Positions 33,848 through 46,631 of a stretch of 64,000 nucleotides of DNA are shown piece after piece (the first letter of the stretch is position 1; every line of letters starts with the position of its first letter). A program made the translations under genes and the position numbers. Source of the DNA: Filosporella fistucella (lineage: Eukaryota; Ascomycota; Leotiomycetes; Helotiales); contig JAQJZZ010000014.1 of NCBI GenBank assembly GCA_030077755.1, forward strand, positions 1,426,001 through 1,490,000, given 5' to 3'. The notes beneath the pieces are model-generated. The model was given only the letters and a program-made list of their open reading frames with translations, made no database searches and was not told where the DNA came from.

Positions 33848-36800
33848 TTCAGCTGCAGTAAAGATCTCACCGACTATGATTGAGGACACTGAGAGTTTGA
33901 TCTCAGAAGGTGATAGTCTTGCGCGAGGAAAATAAGATTTCAAGAGGCTTGAGGTAAGCTGAACTTAGTCTTTGATAAGAAAGCCACTGTTGTTGTCATT
34001 GCTTTTTCTCTATCCATTTTAGGATTGGCGCAGCCTGATGGTCTGAGGGATTAAGACTGTGGAAGGAATTGCACATTGCTTTTCCTTTCTGGAAGGATTT
34101 CTGTTCTGTTTGCTTTTTGCAGCACGAAGCACGAAGTAAAACTTTTTCTTGCTCCTGGCTATAGACCTCTTCGAGACATGCTCCCGATATAACCTATAAT
34201 CGACGCACTCAAGAAAAAGTGGACCCCTTGAATAGTGTTTAATATATCAATAACAAATTAGAATAGTATAAAAGTACCTAAATTAGGTAAAGCTTTCCCG
34301 ATAGTATATTATCCGTACTTTAAATCTCTTTTATTCATAGTCATAGTTCCTATGTGAGGCAAGAGAATTAGCTATCAGCTCGATGTTCGACAAGCTTAAC
34401 AGGCTTGGTGTGCCACTTATTGACTCAATCGGGAGACATGGTTCGCATGCTGACACAATTCACCCAAGTCCGTGAGTAAGGCATGATGACGTTCCCTGCG
34501 AGTGACAAGACTTCTGTCATGTACCTCCATATCACAGATGTGGCCAGGTTTTTAACATGCAATTCGACACTCTCCCATCCCAGACATGCATTTCCCCCAG
34601 GAAAACATAGTTCAGGAAGCCATAAGTAACCAAAATTTTGGCCGAGGTCGGCGCTACTTTTTTCTCCACGAATAAAGCCAATAGCAAGATCTGAGGACGG
34701 CGCCTATACTTTTTGCTGGCAAAAGAAATTTCAAGGTGTCGTATGCAGATAGAGTTTCTCTGGCACATTTGACTTGCTATAGTGGTACTTTGAAGCATTT
34801 CTCTAAATTTCCAAGATTGTGTGAACATGCCGTGCCACTTCCTAAGTACCTACCTATACACTATACTTCGTAGGTGTGGAGTATTAGGAGAATTGCATGT
34901 CCGCAACTCACTTTCAACAATTACAGTAAAAGAAGTCTGAACCAAGGAGGTAGACTTCCGGATCTCCCGGCGGTAGATCGATCAGATTAGCTTTCATCGT
35001 CAGAATAATGCCCCCAAACGTCAGAGTGGATTTTCCAAAGCTCCTGACCAAGCCACGCGCTCCCACTTGCGCCCCAGCTGACTTGGAGCACAGCCACCGA
35101 ATTGTCAACCTTACTCCGTAGTACTACGTAGTACCCTCTGTTCTACAAGAGGGAACTTCGGATACTATTTTTTGGTAGCTTACGTTGGCTTGCTGGCGAA
35201 TTCCTGTCTGTCCGGCTCGATGTTGGACATGCGAGATGTTGCGTCTCTTCGTACCTTCGTACGTTCGTGTTCGATGTTCGATGTTCATTAGTGAAATGTA
35301 CGTAAGTACCTATCTACGGACAAGGTTCATAGATATGATTCTGCTATACTGTCATACCATTCCGTCGAATGACCTCACGCTCTTTTTGTCTGACTTCGGC
35401 AACCCATTTTTTGTTGTACGGCTACTCCGTGACTCTCAAATTCCATTATTCCAGTATTGACATGTATGTGGCAAGTGTCAGAGTGATGTGGCTTCTTAGA
35501 GCGGCGCCGTTCGAGAGATTAATGGTGTGGCCAGGGGCCAGATGCCCCTGTTGATTGAGCGATACATCCACATATCTGTACCATTATCCACAACCACCAC
35601 CCATCTCTCGGCGTACTAATGCAGGTCACGATACCCCTCACCTGAGCCAAGGTCAAGGAAGCATGCCTGTTCGAAAATTGTTGTTTCAGGAAACAATCTT
35701 CACACTTTTTGTTGATCGTTGCAGATTTTTGTTGGAACAATTGTTGGTCTGAGTAAAAAATTAGAGTAGTTGGAGTAGGCAGAATACAAACATGGCTCAA
35801 TTGAGGAGTACTCCGTAAGATAAAAAAAATGTTCCGGAGGACCCAGACCAGAGTCTGATCTCCTCAAGGAAAGAGAAGCACGGGCTGGTTGCTGAACCAG
35901 TCTTCCTCTAAGATCAGCATAAACTTTTTTGGAGCAATTTATTACGATAGGGGTTCAAATGCGGAGGTGGCTTCAATGAGGCTTGCCTTTTTTGTCAGAC
36001 AGATAGATAGAGAGATACATAGTTATTCTGATTTTGCTCTCTTTGAGTCTAGATTCAGGTTCTTCCAAAACTCTGTCAATTGAGAGGTAGGAATGTACCT
36101 TACCTTACCTAAAGTAGGTACCGAAGTACTCGAGTGACGTAGGCGAGGTACTGTACTACGAAGGTTGGGACACACAGACCCAGGCGATTTCTACCCGTTC
36201 AAGCGGGCTTTCAATTCTCAATTCAACTGATGAGCCCAGCCTAGAAATAGAAAATTGCTACCAACACCAATGTCGCAGACCACAACGATCCAGATCCAGC
36301 TTCTCAATCGCGAATGCCAATAATCAGCCAAGTCAAGACCATCTGCTGCTAGTCTGGTTCGGGCATCCACGTTCCCACCAAAGGTCCATCAGCGTTCTTC
36401 TCCCACCTTCGATTTCAATGCAATTCTACCCATTAAGAATTGTGCCGCGTTCACGGCCTGGGCGTGAATATTTTATAATACCACATTGGGGCATTCATAC
36501 CAATCAAGAGGCAGCTTTACCCCCCGCCTCGAGAACAGTGTTGGATATTTTACTGCAGCCGACGTCCGAAGCGTGAAATGGAATTGATCGACCCTATCCG
36601 CGACAAATTATACATGTGGAGCACTCACGTGTCAAGTGGTTAGGTACGAGTATCTGCTACTTGCACACCTCAAAGAGCATGGAAGCATTGCCATGGCATG
36701 GGCAATACTAATGGGCTGCGCTGCGCTGTCTCCAATTTCGCGGTCGGCCCTCAAGGGCGAATCGAATATCCATGAGCTTATGTGGTAGCAGTGCTGATCA

Positions 36801-39185
36801 GAAAATAAGCAGCGATGATCCTGCTCTAAACGTCTGAAGAACAACGAGGTTCAAAAGCCTAGAACTTTGAGTTCTGTCGCAAAGCTCAACGCCGCCCTGA
36901 CGTTGAAGGCGTTTTGGCAGTGGGAATTTAAATTTGAGGTTTCGATGGAGGTGGATGGATAATTCACCCACAGAACAATTGCCTCCGTATTTTACTTGGT
37001 ACTTGTAGGCGGTCTCCGATGCTGGTTTTGACTTCAAGCCAGGCACAGGTACGACGGACCAAATCGTGGTTTCTCGGTACCTTGCGGTTTGGATCCTGTC
37101 TGTCAGCTGGGAGGCTGGCAGTGGAAGAGGTTTCAGGCCAGCAGCATGCAGACCATTAAGTTCCATTAAAATTGATTGCACCACAAAAGATCGAAGTATC
37201 TATCCTGTGGTACTGTACTGTACAATACTATACAACGCACAACACATTTGAATACAACACAGAGCAAGCAACAAAGAAAAAGAGAAACATAGGCTGCACA
37301 ACATTGCATCGGCCAAAATGATAGGGGTGTTAGGTTAGGGGGACAAACATATCGAGGTTTGGCTTCTGGCTTCTCAGTCTTTACAGCAAACATTATCATC
37401 TGTCCCCCTGGTGTGTCACTCTATGTGATCCACATGTGGCCATATTTGCCCGCTGCAATTGCGACTTTTCATGGCGGTTGGCGCTTCTCCCTGGTGCTCG
37501 ACCCCACACCCTATCATGACCCCTCTCGGAACTGGCTCCTGCAATGTGGACCTGAGCATTGCATCGAGCAGACATACCCTACCTATACCCTACCGTACCT
37601 GATCGAATGTTGTTGAGCCAGTGTTGGACTTGAGAGGCAATATACTTTCGGAGTTCAGTTGTTCAAGCATTCGCTATGAAGGCATTGGTGCTCAAACTTC
37701 CATTGAGCGGAGGACTACGTTAAGTCAATGTTCTATCCTCTCCTCAACGTCCCATCCATCTCCCCCCAATGTCATGCGGCCTCAGCACCAGATGCCAGAC
37801 ACACCCAAATTCCACTGTGGCTCCAATGGCATTCTTCCAACCGTGCCTAAAGAACAGTGTAGGGCAGCCCGGATAGGTGTCCTGTGACACAGATTATTGG
37901 CTGATCGACTGCGCTGCTCCAATAATCACGAGGAGACACAAAGTGGGTTAGTAGGTTTCGCCGTTCTTACATCAGTCAATGTGATGCTGACTCCAGAAAT
38001 ACTCCTAATAATAAAGTAGTCACCCTTTTAAGCCTGGCGCAAGAGGCATTATTTGGCAGCAGCACCGAGAGTCTTTCTGACAAAGTCGCCCGGCAATTCG
38101 TCTGGATCGTGGGAGAGTTTTTGGAATTCGTTCGTACCTACCTACAGTGCCTGCACTTACGGGAAAATAAGCTATATGCAAGGGGAAATATCACCAGTTT
38201 TTGATTTAATTACAGTTCTCCGACTCGGCCAACCTCGCTGAAGTGAGTCTGTTGACAAAGTTTAAAAAGTCCAGAACTGCTGGAATCCATTTATTCTAGG
38301 CGTACCAAAGTGCGAGCCTTTCCCCTTCTCAGAAATCCCAGGTGCCTACTCGAGCCACTGTTGCCCACCCACCCACAGCCCCCCCAGCCCACGCAAGAGC
38401 GAACGAACCAAGGCACCCCATCGCCTGCTGCCGCCTGCCACAAGTGAACACACACACACACATACACACACACCCTCCTCACCACCCTACTCTCACAGAC
38501 TCACTTACTCACACTCACGCACTCATCCCTCACGGCCTGCTGGACTGGACTGGAACTGGACTGGATCTATCTCACTTTGCGCTTGCTTCCACTTCCACCT
38601 TAACAACTCAAAATCCGATTTTTTTCTCCCAGCACACAACACCACCTCCAGCGACATTCATTCAGACGCATGATATTCACAACATAAGCATTCGCAAGGT
38701 CCTTACTCGAATTAATTGCTGATCAAGGCTTCACTGCCATTTGATCTCACTTACTAGAATCGACTCCGCCCTGCCCGTACTCTACCGGCCCATACCATTT
38801 GCGCAAGGCTCCCTCTCCCAACCAGTCTGCGAAACCCCGCTGCGTCTCAAAATCTCAAGCCGTTCTCACTCACCCACTGCCGCCCGTCCATTCCAACTGG
38901 CGAAACAGAATTTTGTTCAATTGTCGCACTTCTTCGCTACCGATTCGATTTTCTCAAACAATTTAATCACATTTCGCACATTTCTCTGCAACAATCTGGC
39001 TCCCAAGGTTCACTTGTCCACTATCAGAGCTCCTGTCTCGCGATTTATGCAGGTAGCTTGAGCTTCGACATTTCGCTCCGAAACAACCAAGCACCGTTGA
39101 ATCTAAATAATTTTCGGCCCTCATATTGTAGCTTCTCAGAGCTTCGAGGATTGAGGGCCGTTTTCGTATCAAGAATTGCTCCCAA
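33848..39185. other. 5.3 kb gene-free block
   Basis: No supported protein gene, tRNA or intact mobile element. The left part (34200-34330) is strongly A/T-rich. Short TACCT/AGGTA-rich patches recur, for example near 34840, 36095-36150 and 38130. From about 38340 the sequence becomes C-rich on the plus strand, with many CA/CT tracts up to the start codon of the C2H2 gene, consistent with a long pyrimidine-rich 5' leader. ORFs here are short, mutually overlapping and unrelated to known families. Confidence 0.55.
38448..38473 (+). repeat. CA dinucleotide microsatellite
   Basis: An ACACAC tract interrupted once by a T, lying in the probable leader of the downstream C2H2 gene. A simple slippage repeat. 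Confidence 0.85.
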
Positions 39186-40743
39186 ATGGCTTCTTCAAAG
39201 GTAATCCTACCCAGCATGCCAGTTTATTTATAGATTGCTGATCACCCATTCGTACGCGCAGGACATTCAGCATTCCTCTCGACCTCTGAGCCAGCATCGG
39301 CTGTCCATGTCTACACATTCAGGTTCCCTACCAAAATCACACTCCCGAAACCACTCTCATTCTGTTTCCTCCGGGTCGCTCATAGCAAGCCACAGGGTGT
39401 CACGTCGGAAGAGCGTATCTTCGAATGCCGCGAGCAATGTTGCTGCTATGGTAGCTGCAGTAAGGGAAGCCGGAGACGCAACATCGGGCATACCAATTAA
39501 CGCGCGCCGAAACACAATGTCCAAGGGCACATCGGGAAAAGCTGCTCTAGGAAGCCTTCCTTCACCACCTGCGAGTCTTCCAGGACTTTCCGATAGACCC
39601 AGAATCCGATTGACATCTGGCAAGACTGATCGTGGAGAGAGTGCCATCGAGGACGACGTCAACGAGGAAATGGAGGACGATGATGCGACTGAATTCAAGC
39701 AATCCAGAATCCGCAGAGCTAGCGAGGGACAACATCTCATGAAGGATGGCAAAAAAGCCAATGGAAATGATCTCAAATGTGACAAGTGTGGAAAGGGATA
39801 CAAGCACAGTAGTTGCTTGACTAAGCATTTGTTCGTACTCATCTTCTTTCCCATACAAACCCCAATTTCTGTGCCATACTCTCTTGATAATAGATGAGAA
39901 CACATCAGATACAGTCATAGAAGTTTCAGAGAATATCAGTTAACAAAGATCCGCAGATGGGAGCATACTCCAGAGTGGTCTTTGACTTCCAAATTACTTA
40001 TCTCTAAGCACCAGCAAGTCCAGCTTTTGGAAGCAGCCTCCGTCCTCTTGGCTATGAATCAAGACGGCACTACACCTCCTGATTCCGCAAAGGACTTCCA
40101 AAGCGATCAGGACTCGGCATCTCCAGCTGCATCTGGGTCGTCGGAACCTCACGATGGGACTAGCTCTGCCGATACAACGCCCCCACCGCAGGCTGATATG
40201 TTCAACACATATGGCAGCGGTTCTTACACTGGCAGACACAAACGTTATAGCAGCGGACATAGCTTCTCCCGTTCTTATCAGTCTGCACCAACCAATAATC
40301 GGCTTCATAGTGGGAGTGTTCCAAACAGTTCCGGGTTTGGACATTATCGCCAACCCAGCCATGAGCGCCGTCCATTGTCATCTGGCATAAGTCGCAATCA
40401 GGAAGATGAGGGCTTGGCAGCCGCCGTCGAGCTTCTTTCCTGCAGCTTTGGAAGTACTGGAACTCCAAGGTCGATCCCAGTGACACTCCCCGCGGATGCT
40501 CCACCAGTGCCACACATTCCGGCACAGTATCTGAGCCAGAGCAACTTTTCAGGCTCGACTTTGACTCCCAGCCAACATCCTCGCCAAACCGAGAGCTACA
40601 CTCGTCATCACGGCCGTCTTGACGAAGACGTGAAGATGGAAGAGAGTGAGGAAAGCGTCGCCGACGACGAGGATTACGATCAACGATCTAGAGGCCGCAG
40701 CGACGAGGATGACGATGGTGTATTTGGTCGCATGGAGGAATAA
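39186..40743 (+). CDS. Single-finger C2H2 zinc finger protein
   Basis: Conserved fungal nuclear-type protein of unknown function. Exons 39186-39200, 39262-39830 and 39957-40743 encode 456 residues. After a Ser/His/Arg-rich start and an acidic stretch (EDDVNEEMEDDDATEF) comes one C2H2-type finger, CDKCGKGYKHSSCLTKHLWEH, followed immediately by TPEWSLTSKLLISKHQQVQ and LLEAASVL, a block conserved with the finger in filamentous fungi. The second intron splits the finger within the Leu codon before WEH and uses the unusual donor GTTCGT. The C-terminal half is Ser/Pro/Tyr-rich and ends in an acidic tail (EESVADDEDYD, SDEDDDG). The first coding exon is only 15 bases (MASSK). It may be a transcription factor or chromatin regulator, but DNA binding by a single finger is uncertain. 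Confidence 0.85.
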
Positions 40744-41315
40744 ATCAGAACTTCAAAAAATCCGCTTAAGAAGCGTTCTTCGCTGGTGATGATTTCTTTT
40801 GTCGTAATTTATGTATACATGTTGCGAACATGTCTCCGCAAGTCGACTTTCAGCACCAATAGTGGAAATGGCAGTAGTGATCCACACGAGGTTAAAGTGA
40901 AGGCCGTTCTCGAGCGTCGAGCAAACGCCGTAGCATCTGCGAAATTTTGTTGGATCAATTGAACATGTTATATAGTACAACATTATCATGTATGAAACGT
41001 GTTGATGAACGTATGCAGTGTAATTTTCTGAGTGTAATACGTGTGCAAAGTAGACCTGATGGATTTTCAGTGGTGCTGATGTCGAGTTTCTTGCGTTTGT
41101 GACTGATGTAAAAAAAAAATTTGAGGTAGAAAATGTAGAAAGTTCGAAGAAGGAAAGGCTCTTCTTCCAGTTTGCGCAGGGCGGGCAGGGTTTAAGCCGT
41201 GATAGGTACGTCACCACCCCTCGCCCATCCAACTGTTTACTTGGTGAGCCCACCACCCAAACTTACGCCTACTTTTTATTTCAAACAGAATCCCAATTGC
41301 ATGCATCTCACAAAA
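40744..41315. other. Intergenic C2H2-membrane protein
   Basis: 3' region of the C2H2 gene and promoter of the next gene. A run of nine A residues near 41110 is the only low-complexity feature seen. Confidence 0.5.
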
Positions 41316-42420
41316 ATGCCAGCCCCTCGAGACCCAGTTACTCAAAAAGCTCTTGCCATCGTGCAAGGCGACGCGATCATCCGCCCGTCGAAGATCCCGT
41401 CGCTTTTACAATTTCCACTGGTAGTGACATTGAGCTTCGTCCTATCAAGCCTTTTATACTCCTTCACTTCGAATTTTACCTCTGGGGAGCTTGCCAGTAT
41501 TTCGAGACGGCTGGATCGGTGGTGGGAAGTCGCTGCTGTCGTCACTTTCAGGGCGTGAGTCAATACCGATTAGTACATGCTAAAGTGTTGTGAACTGACA
41601 ATGAGTTGCAGTTCCGAACTTGGGGTGGGATGGTATGGAAACTATGATAGTTATGATCTAGTATCATTGATTGTACTATCTCGCGGCCCTCCTGTAAGTT
41701 CTTCACAATCTGCACAAGCTCTTACTTACACTGAAGTAGCTCTACCTGCTTGCGACATTCTACGAGATCAAACCCATCACCGCAGTCTCTTGTCTTATTA
41801 TCGATTCATTAACTACATACATCCCATTCCAATTGTTACGCCCTCTATCCCTTGCTCACTCGGCATCGAGCTTCTCCAAATCACTTGTGGCTCCAAACAA
41901 GGCAATCATTACGTCTACGTCAATTCAGACATACACGACGGTTCTGGCAGGATCCATATACGCCGTCACACTTTACAGCGCATATAACACCTTCTTACCT
42001 GTATATCTAGTCACATACTTTGCCGATATTCCCACCATTGCAGCTGCGCATAGTGGCACATATTTCAATCTGCTGCCTCTAGCCACCTTGCTAGGCTTAG
42101 CTGCAAAAACCTTCCTATTCACTCCAGCAGCAGCAACTGTACCTTCCGCTCTAGATGCAAAGCTAGCAAGATTCAGCCCAGCTACAGCCACCTTGCAAGA
42201 AACATTCCTGTACAATATTTGGGGGTTCAGCACGAGAGCGAAAGTGCTCATCAAGAGAACAGCCACCGCAATGCTCATCAGCGGTGCAAACACATTCGTA
42301 CAAACCTTCGTCACTACAGAGGGTGTGGAAGCTACTGGTGCAATCGCATACGCCAGCGTCTGGGTTGTTGCAGCTGGGATTACTGGAGCTGCAATGGGTA
42401 TGGTGCTTGCAGATATTTGA
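41316..42420 (+). CDS. Conserved fungal multi-pass membrane protein, function unknown
   Basis: Exons 41316-41554, 41612-41693 and 41740-42420 total 1002 bases, or 333 residues. I do not recognise a named family. Hydrophobic segments are visible at LLQFPLVVTLSFVLSSLLY, PPLYLLATFYEIKPITAVSC, TVLAGSIYAVTLYSAYNTFL, FNLLPLATLLGLAAKTFLF, MLISGANTFVQTF and VWVVAAGITGAAMGMVL, so five to six membrane spans are likely. The short cytosolic start (MPAPRDPVTQKALAI) lacks a signal peptide. A hydrophilic loop containing LARFSPATATLQETFLYNIW, GFSTRAKVLIKRTA precedes the last two spans. All exon joins keep frame and use GT-AG introns of 46-57 bases, so the gene model is sound even though the role is unknown. 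Confidence 0.8.
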
Positions 42421-43030
42421 TCAAGTGTAAGAGGAATGAATTGTGTGACTATTCGGTCTTTAGAACACGTCCTTGTGAACAGAAATTCTAGGCGACTAGT
42501 TTACAGGGAGACGACGAGCTTAGTAGGGTGGCTGGAATTATCTATGTTCTCCTCTGTTTTTATGGAGTTACGGGGAAATACCTGTGTGGGTGGATAGCTT
42601 GTAAATGAAAACGCGAACAAGAATGAAAAAATGAAAAGAAAGTAATGACCGTTATCTGGTAAATGTGATGAGAACCTTAGTGATAGACGGTCAGGATGAA
42701 GATCCTCAATAACAGCGGTCGTAAAGGGAAGGCTTACGTGAACTTGGCGTTGTGTTTGTTGAAACACATAAGGAGCCAGTCTAAGTCTGGAGAGCGGAAC
42801 GGCGTCTGGTGATCAGGGAAACACCACGACCACGACCTACCTTACCTTTAAGCGGCGCATCTGTCTCGATTGAGATTGCCTTCCTTTAAAACGCGACCAC
42901 CGACCAAAATAGAAATCGTCGTCGTCGCAACTGACAACCACATTCACAGTCACTCTCACCCCTCCTAAAACTCGAAATCACACCCACCTCTTGGTCTCGC
43001 ACTCTCACACCTCCAACTACCTCCCATAAC
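42421..43030. other. Intergenic before ING/PHD gene
   Basis: No gene recognised. The right half is C/A-rich and is presumably the promoter and leader of the PHD-finger gene. Confidence 0.5.
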
Positions 43031-45807
43031 ATGGCCTCGACGATGGCCTCAGACGCGTCGCGGAGGTAAGAGCATCTGCACATTATATTCTCGATCATTT
43101 CACGTGCCACTAGCCTCCCCCAGGGCACTCCACTCCACTCGCAGCAATCGATGCTCGAGCACGCTAGCAAGGGGCGCGCACGCGCTAGATTGTCTGCAGC
43201 GTGAGTTCACATTATCTTTCTGACTTCTTTTTCAGATGGCTTGGTGACAGTGGTATCCTGAGTTGTCGCATCAAGATTCCTCATCCACACATACACCCAC
43301 AGCCGCAGGCAGATTCCTCTAGGGGACACGATCTTGTCTCTAGTCAATTCCGAATGGCTGCCTCAACCGCCACAATGGATGTACCCCTCGAGACCACAAG
43401 CCCAAGCTCGCGGCGCAACAAGGGAAAGATCGCAGAAGCTCTGCAGTCGATGGGCAACCTCAATAGCAGCATGGAGGAGCTCGAACTTCCCACAGATCCG
43501 GATGCGCAAGCCACGGTAACGGATTTCTTGGATTTCACTGAATATCTACCTGCAGATATGACCCGCTCGCTCACCCTCATCGGCAATCTCGATCACAGGG
43601 GGTTAATTGCGTCTACGAAGGTGAATGAACTCACCAAGCAATATGGAGAGCTTCCTAGTATGCCTGCAGATACCCAACCATCACCTGTTACCCTCCGCAA
43701 AGATATCTCGGAAAGCCTTACCGATTCTATCTCGGCTCGTACTCTGGCACATGCAGAGGCACAGCGAATGAAGGACAATATCGATCGTCATTACAATAGG
43801 GCGAGCAATATTCTAGCGAAGCTTCAGGACATGTTGGAAAACTATCCACCCTCTCGGGAATCCAGTCCAATACCTCAGAAATCTAAATCCCCCGTTGCGA
43901 CTCGACCGCCTAAAATCACATTGCGTTTAGACAGTACGCGGGCCGGAGAAAGTGGTGGTGCAAGAATTCGTAAGCATAGGGCACCAAGAATTACTGTGCC
44001 TGGAGAGGTGCTGGCTCCATATGAGTTGGATTATGAAACGTTTGGCTCAGAGTCGGATACTTCAGAGTCAGAGGAAGAATCGATAACCACACCACGAGCC
44101 ACACCTGGAGCCACATTGGCAGCTAGTTCTGGCAAGATAAAGCTGAAGATTCCAAAGCTGAATAGAGACAAATCCCAAAAGCCTCCTCGTGGACCCCGCC
44201 CTCCAGGAGTTATGGGAACCAATGTACACAGCGCTATTGCCGGCATTTCTACCAGCAACGCGTTGGCTAAGCTGAAGCCGCCACCACCTGATGCTGTCAA
44301 AGGTGACGAGCATCTGCCGTGGCTACAGCTCAATCCTTGGGAGCTAGCTCTTCTCAGGAAGAGGATGAAAAAGAATGCAATATGGAGCCCAAGTGACACT
44401 ATGATAGCGCGCGAACTCAAAGAACTGGGTCGGGGTATTGAAGCCTATCGCAAATGGAGAAACGAATGTGAAGCATCAGGAAAGCCTTTTGACACGACAG
44501 AACCACCTCAACTCCGAGGAGAGGCTGTACATGCTGAAGGTGCTATCAGTGTGGAAGCAATCCGAGCAAGCGAACCTCAATTGAGTAATCGTGGCATGAA
44601 ACTGAATGAAGCAAAGAAACTTAAGAAAGAGAATCAGGCGAAAGAGTTGGCAAAGCAAGCTGCTGAGGAAGCTGAGGCGTCAGCAAGGAAGATGGCAGAA
44701 AATGCGAAAGCTATGATTGGTCTCTTCAAGGAAAAGAAGCCACCAGTCAAGACTCCAAGTAAAACTCCAGCAAGAAAGCGAAAGCGGGAATCCCCTCTGC
44801 CCAACGCAGAAGGAGACAAAACTGCAGAAGGAGACTCTACTAAAGCCGCCAAACCAGCACTCAAGAGGAACAAGACTGAGACCCCTGTTCCTGCTCCATT
44901 GCCACTTACAACAAAGCAAACTCCCCCGGTTGTCCCAACTGACAACGCACCATCAGTAGCTTCCGAGGCACCTCTGGTAACACCAATTGAAGCTTCTGGA
45001 GACGCATTGGCAATCCCTTTGCCACTACTCTCGCCCAAGAAATCTTCTACACCTATTCTGCCACCCGTGAAAGAGGCTCGGAAACCAGTGAAAAAGGAGC
45101 TTAAGGTGCCAGAGACTGCGACAATTACCAGACCTCGCCGAACTTCTGCGGGAGCGCCCATGCCTAGCCCTATTGTTCCTGAACCTCTCACTGCCAAACG
45201 ACCTACATCCTCGAGAAGCAAAGCAGGAAGTGTTGAGCCGCCATTTGCAACCCCAACGGCGACGGCATCTATTGATCGGCCACGTCGTGCCAGCACTGCG
45301 CGCAATACTCCTGCACCTGAACCTCGCCAACCTAGCAAGCGTGCAGCGAGACGTCCACCTCCAGGTGTTGTCTCTGCAAGCTCAGAGGGAGGAGCAACAG
45401 CTGTCAGTGTTGGCAAGAGAAGTGCGGCGCCACGTAAGAAAGCCGGTCCAAAGAAAGAGAAGAAGAATGGACGAGAAGGCAGCGCCGCCCAGGAACTTTA
45501 CGATGAGGTAGATGATGAAGGAAACATCATTGATCCCAATGAACCTAGATACTGCCTCTGCAATCGTGTGAGCTTCGGATCCATGATTGGATGCGAGAAC
45601 AGTGATGTAAGTGCTCCTTGACATGATATAGAGGGGGGCCATTGGAGCTAACCTCAGCAGAATTGTGACATAGAATGGTTCCATCTGGAGTGTGTGGGCT
45701 TGACTGTTCCTCCCCCGCGTACAACGAAGTGGTATTGCCCTGTATGTCGAGTGACTTTGGGTATCGGAGAAAAGGGAGAAGTTAATGCAAGGGGAAAGAA
45801 AAAGTAG
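43031..45807 (+). CDS. ING-family PHD finger protein (Pho23/Yng-like)
   Basis: Chromatin reader of histone H3K4 methylation that acts in HDAC or HAT complexes. The N-terminal ING helical domain is [40 protein letters not shown] and onward. A coiled segment ([20 protein letters not shown]) and a very long Pro/Ser/Lys-rich middle follow. The C-terminal PHD finger begins [19 protein letters not shown] and continues after the last intron with [18 protein letters not shown] and WYCPVCR, giving the Cys4-His-Cys3 set. Exons 43309-45606 and 45661-45807 are firm. I infer upstream exons 43031-43065, 43124-43200 and 43236-43252 because they keep frame and open with [12 protein letters not shown]; total 857 residues. 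If these are untranslated, translation would start at 43354 ([10 protein letters not shown]). Larger than yeast Pho23 because of the disordered middle. Confidence 0.87.
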
Positions 45808-46631
45808 AGATCCGAGCCAGTCTTGCCTACGCTTGGTCTTCCATTGGTCATCGATAATGTTCTGTAAGTGTATGAGATCTTCAAAAATGGGAGCGAAGAG
45901 AGAGGCAAAGTGAAAGAGCTGTATAGCGTTTGCTCTTATGTCTTGCCGATTACAAGGCCTTTTACTCAGCTTCCAAGCAACAAAGAGTCTTGAGCTGTCA
46001 ACTAGACTAGACACCTTCACAAAAATGAAAAATTCTTCAATATGAATACCCAGACATCAATTAGTGCTGTGAAGCTGATAAGAAAACTGAACATATATAT
46101 ACATATGCTCCTCAGGGAGAGATTTGGAAAGCTCTAAACGATGAAAATTCAAAGCCCAGTCGCATAAGTCCTTGGACTCAGGCTGGTTTCGAAACTAACA
46201 ATGCCCAAAGTCTTCTTCAATTGAAATTTGCTAGATGTCTACAGACCGAGGGACGTTGACGCTAGGGTATGAACTTACTCAAGGTAATATATGTATATAC
46301 GCTAACGAAGTCCGAGTTGCAGTTATGATGCAGAGCAATATATACATCTGCGCATATATAAATGAAAACAGGATAAAGATATATGGATGGAGGTCAGGTC
46401 ACAAGCGAGCACACAACAGGCGTCATAGAAAGAGCTTTGGAATTCAATATACAAGCAATGAGCCAGAAACAGCCCAATTTTTGTCATGCAGCCACCAGGC
46501 ATCCAGTATTCGGTATCATCAAAGGGGAACATATCACAAATGCAACCAAGCAAACCGGACCGCCACCAGCCAGCCAATAGTCATAACTCATAAAACGCCA
46601 ATCCATAATTGCACAAATTTATAGGCAGAAT
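45808..46631. other. Convergent intergenic ING-pacC
   Basis: Lies between the 3' ends of the ING/PHD gene (+) and pacC (-). A/T-rich in its centre with short TATA runs. No gene recognised. Confidence 0.5.

Noticed and set aside
44634..45416. 260-codon minus-strand ORF inside the ING/PHD gene
   Set aside because: Shadow of the Pro/Ala/Ser-rich coding sequence on the plus strand; Gly/Ala/Val-rich without domains.
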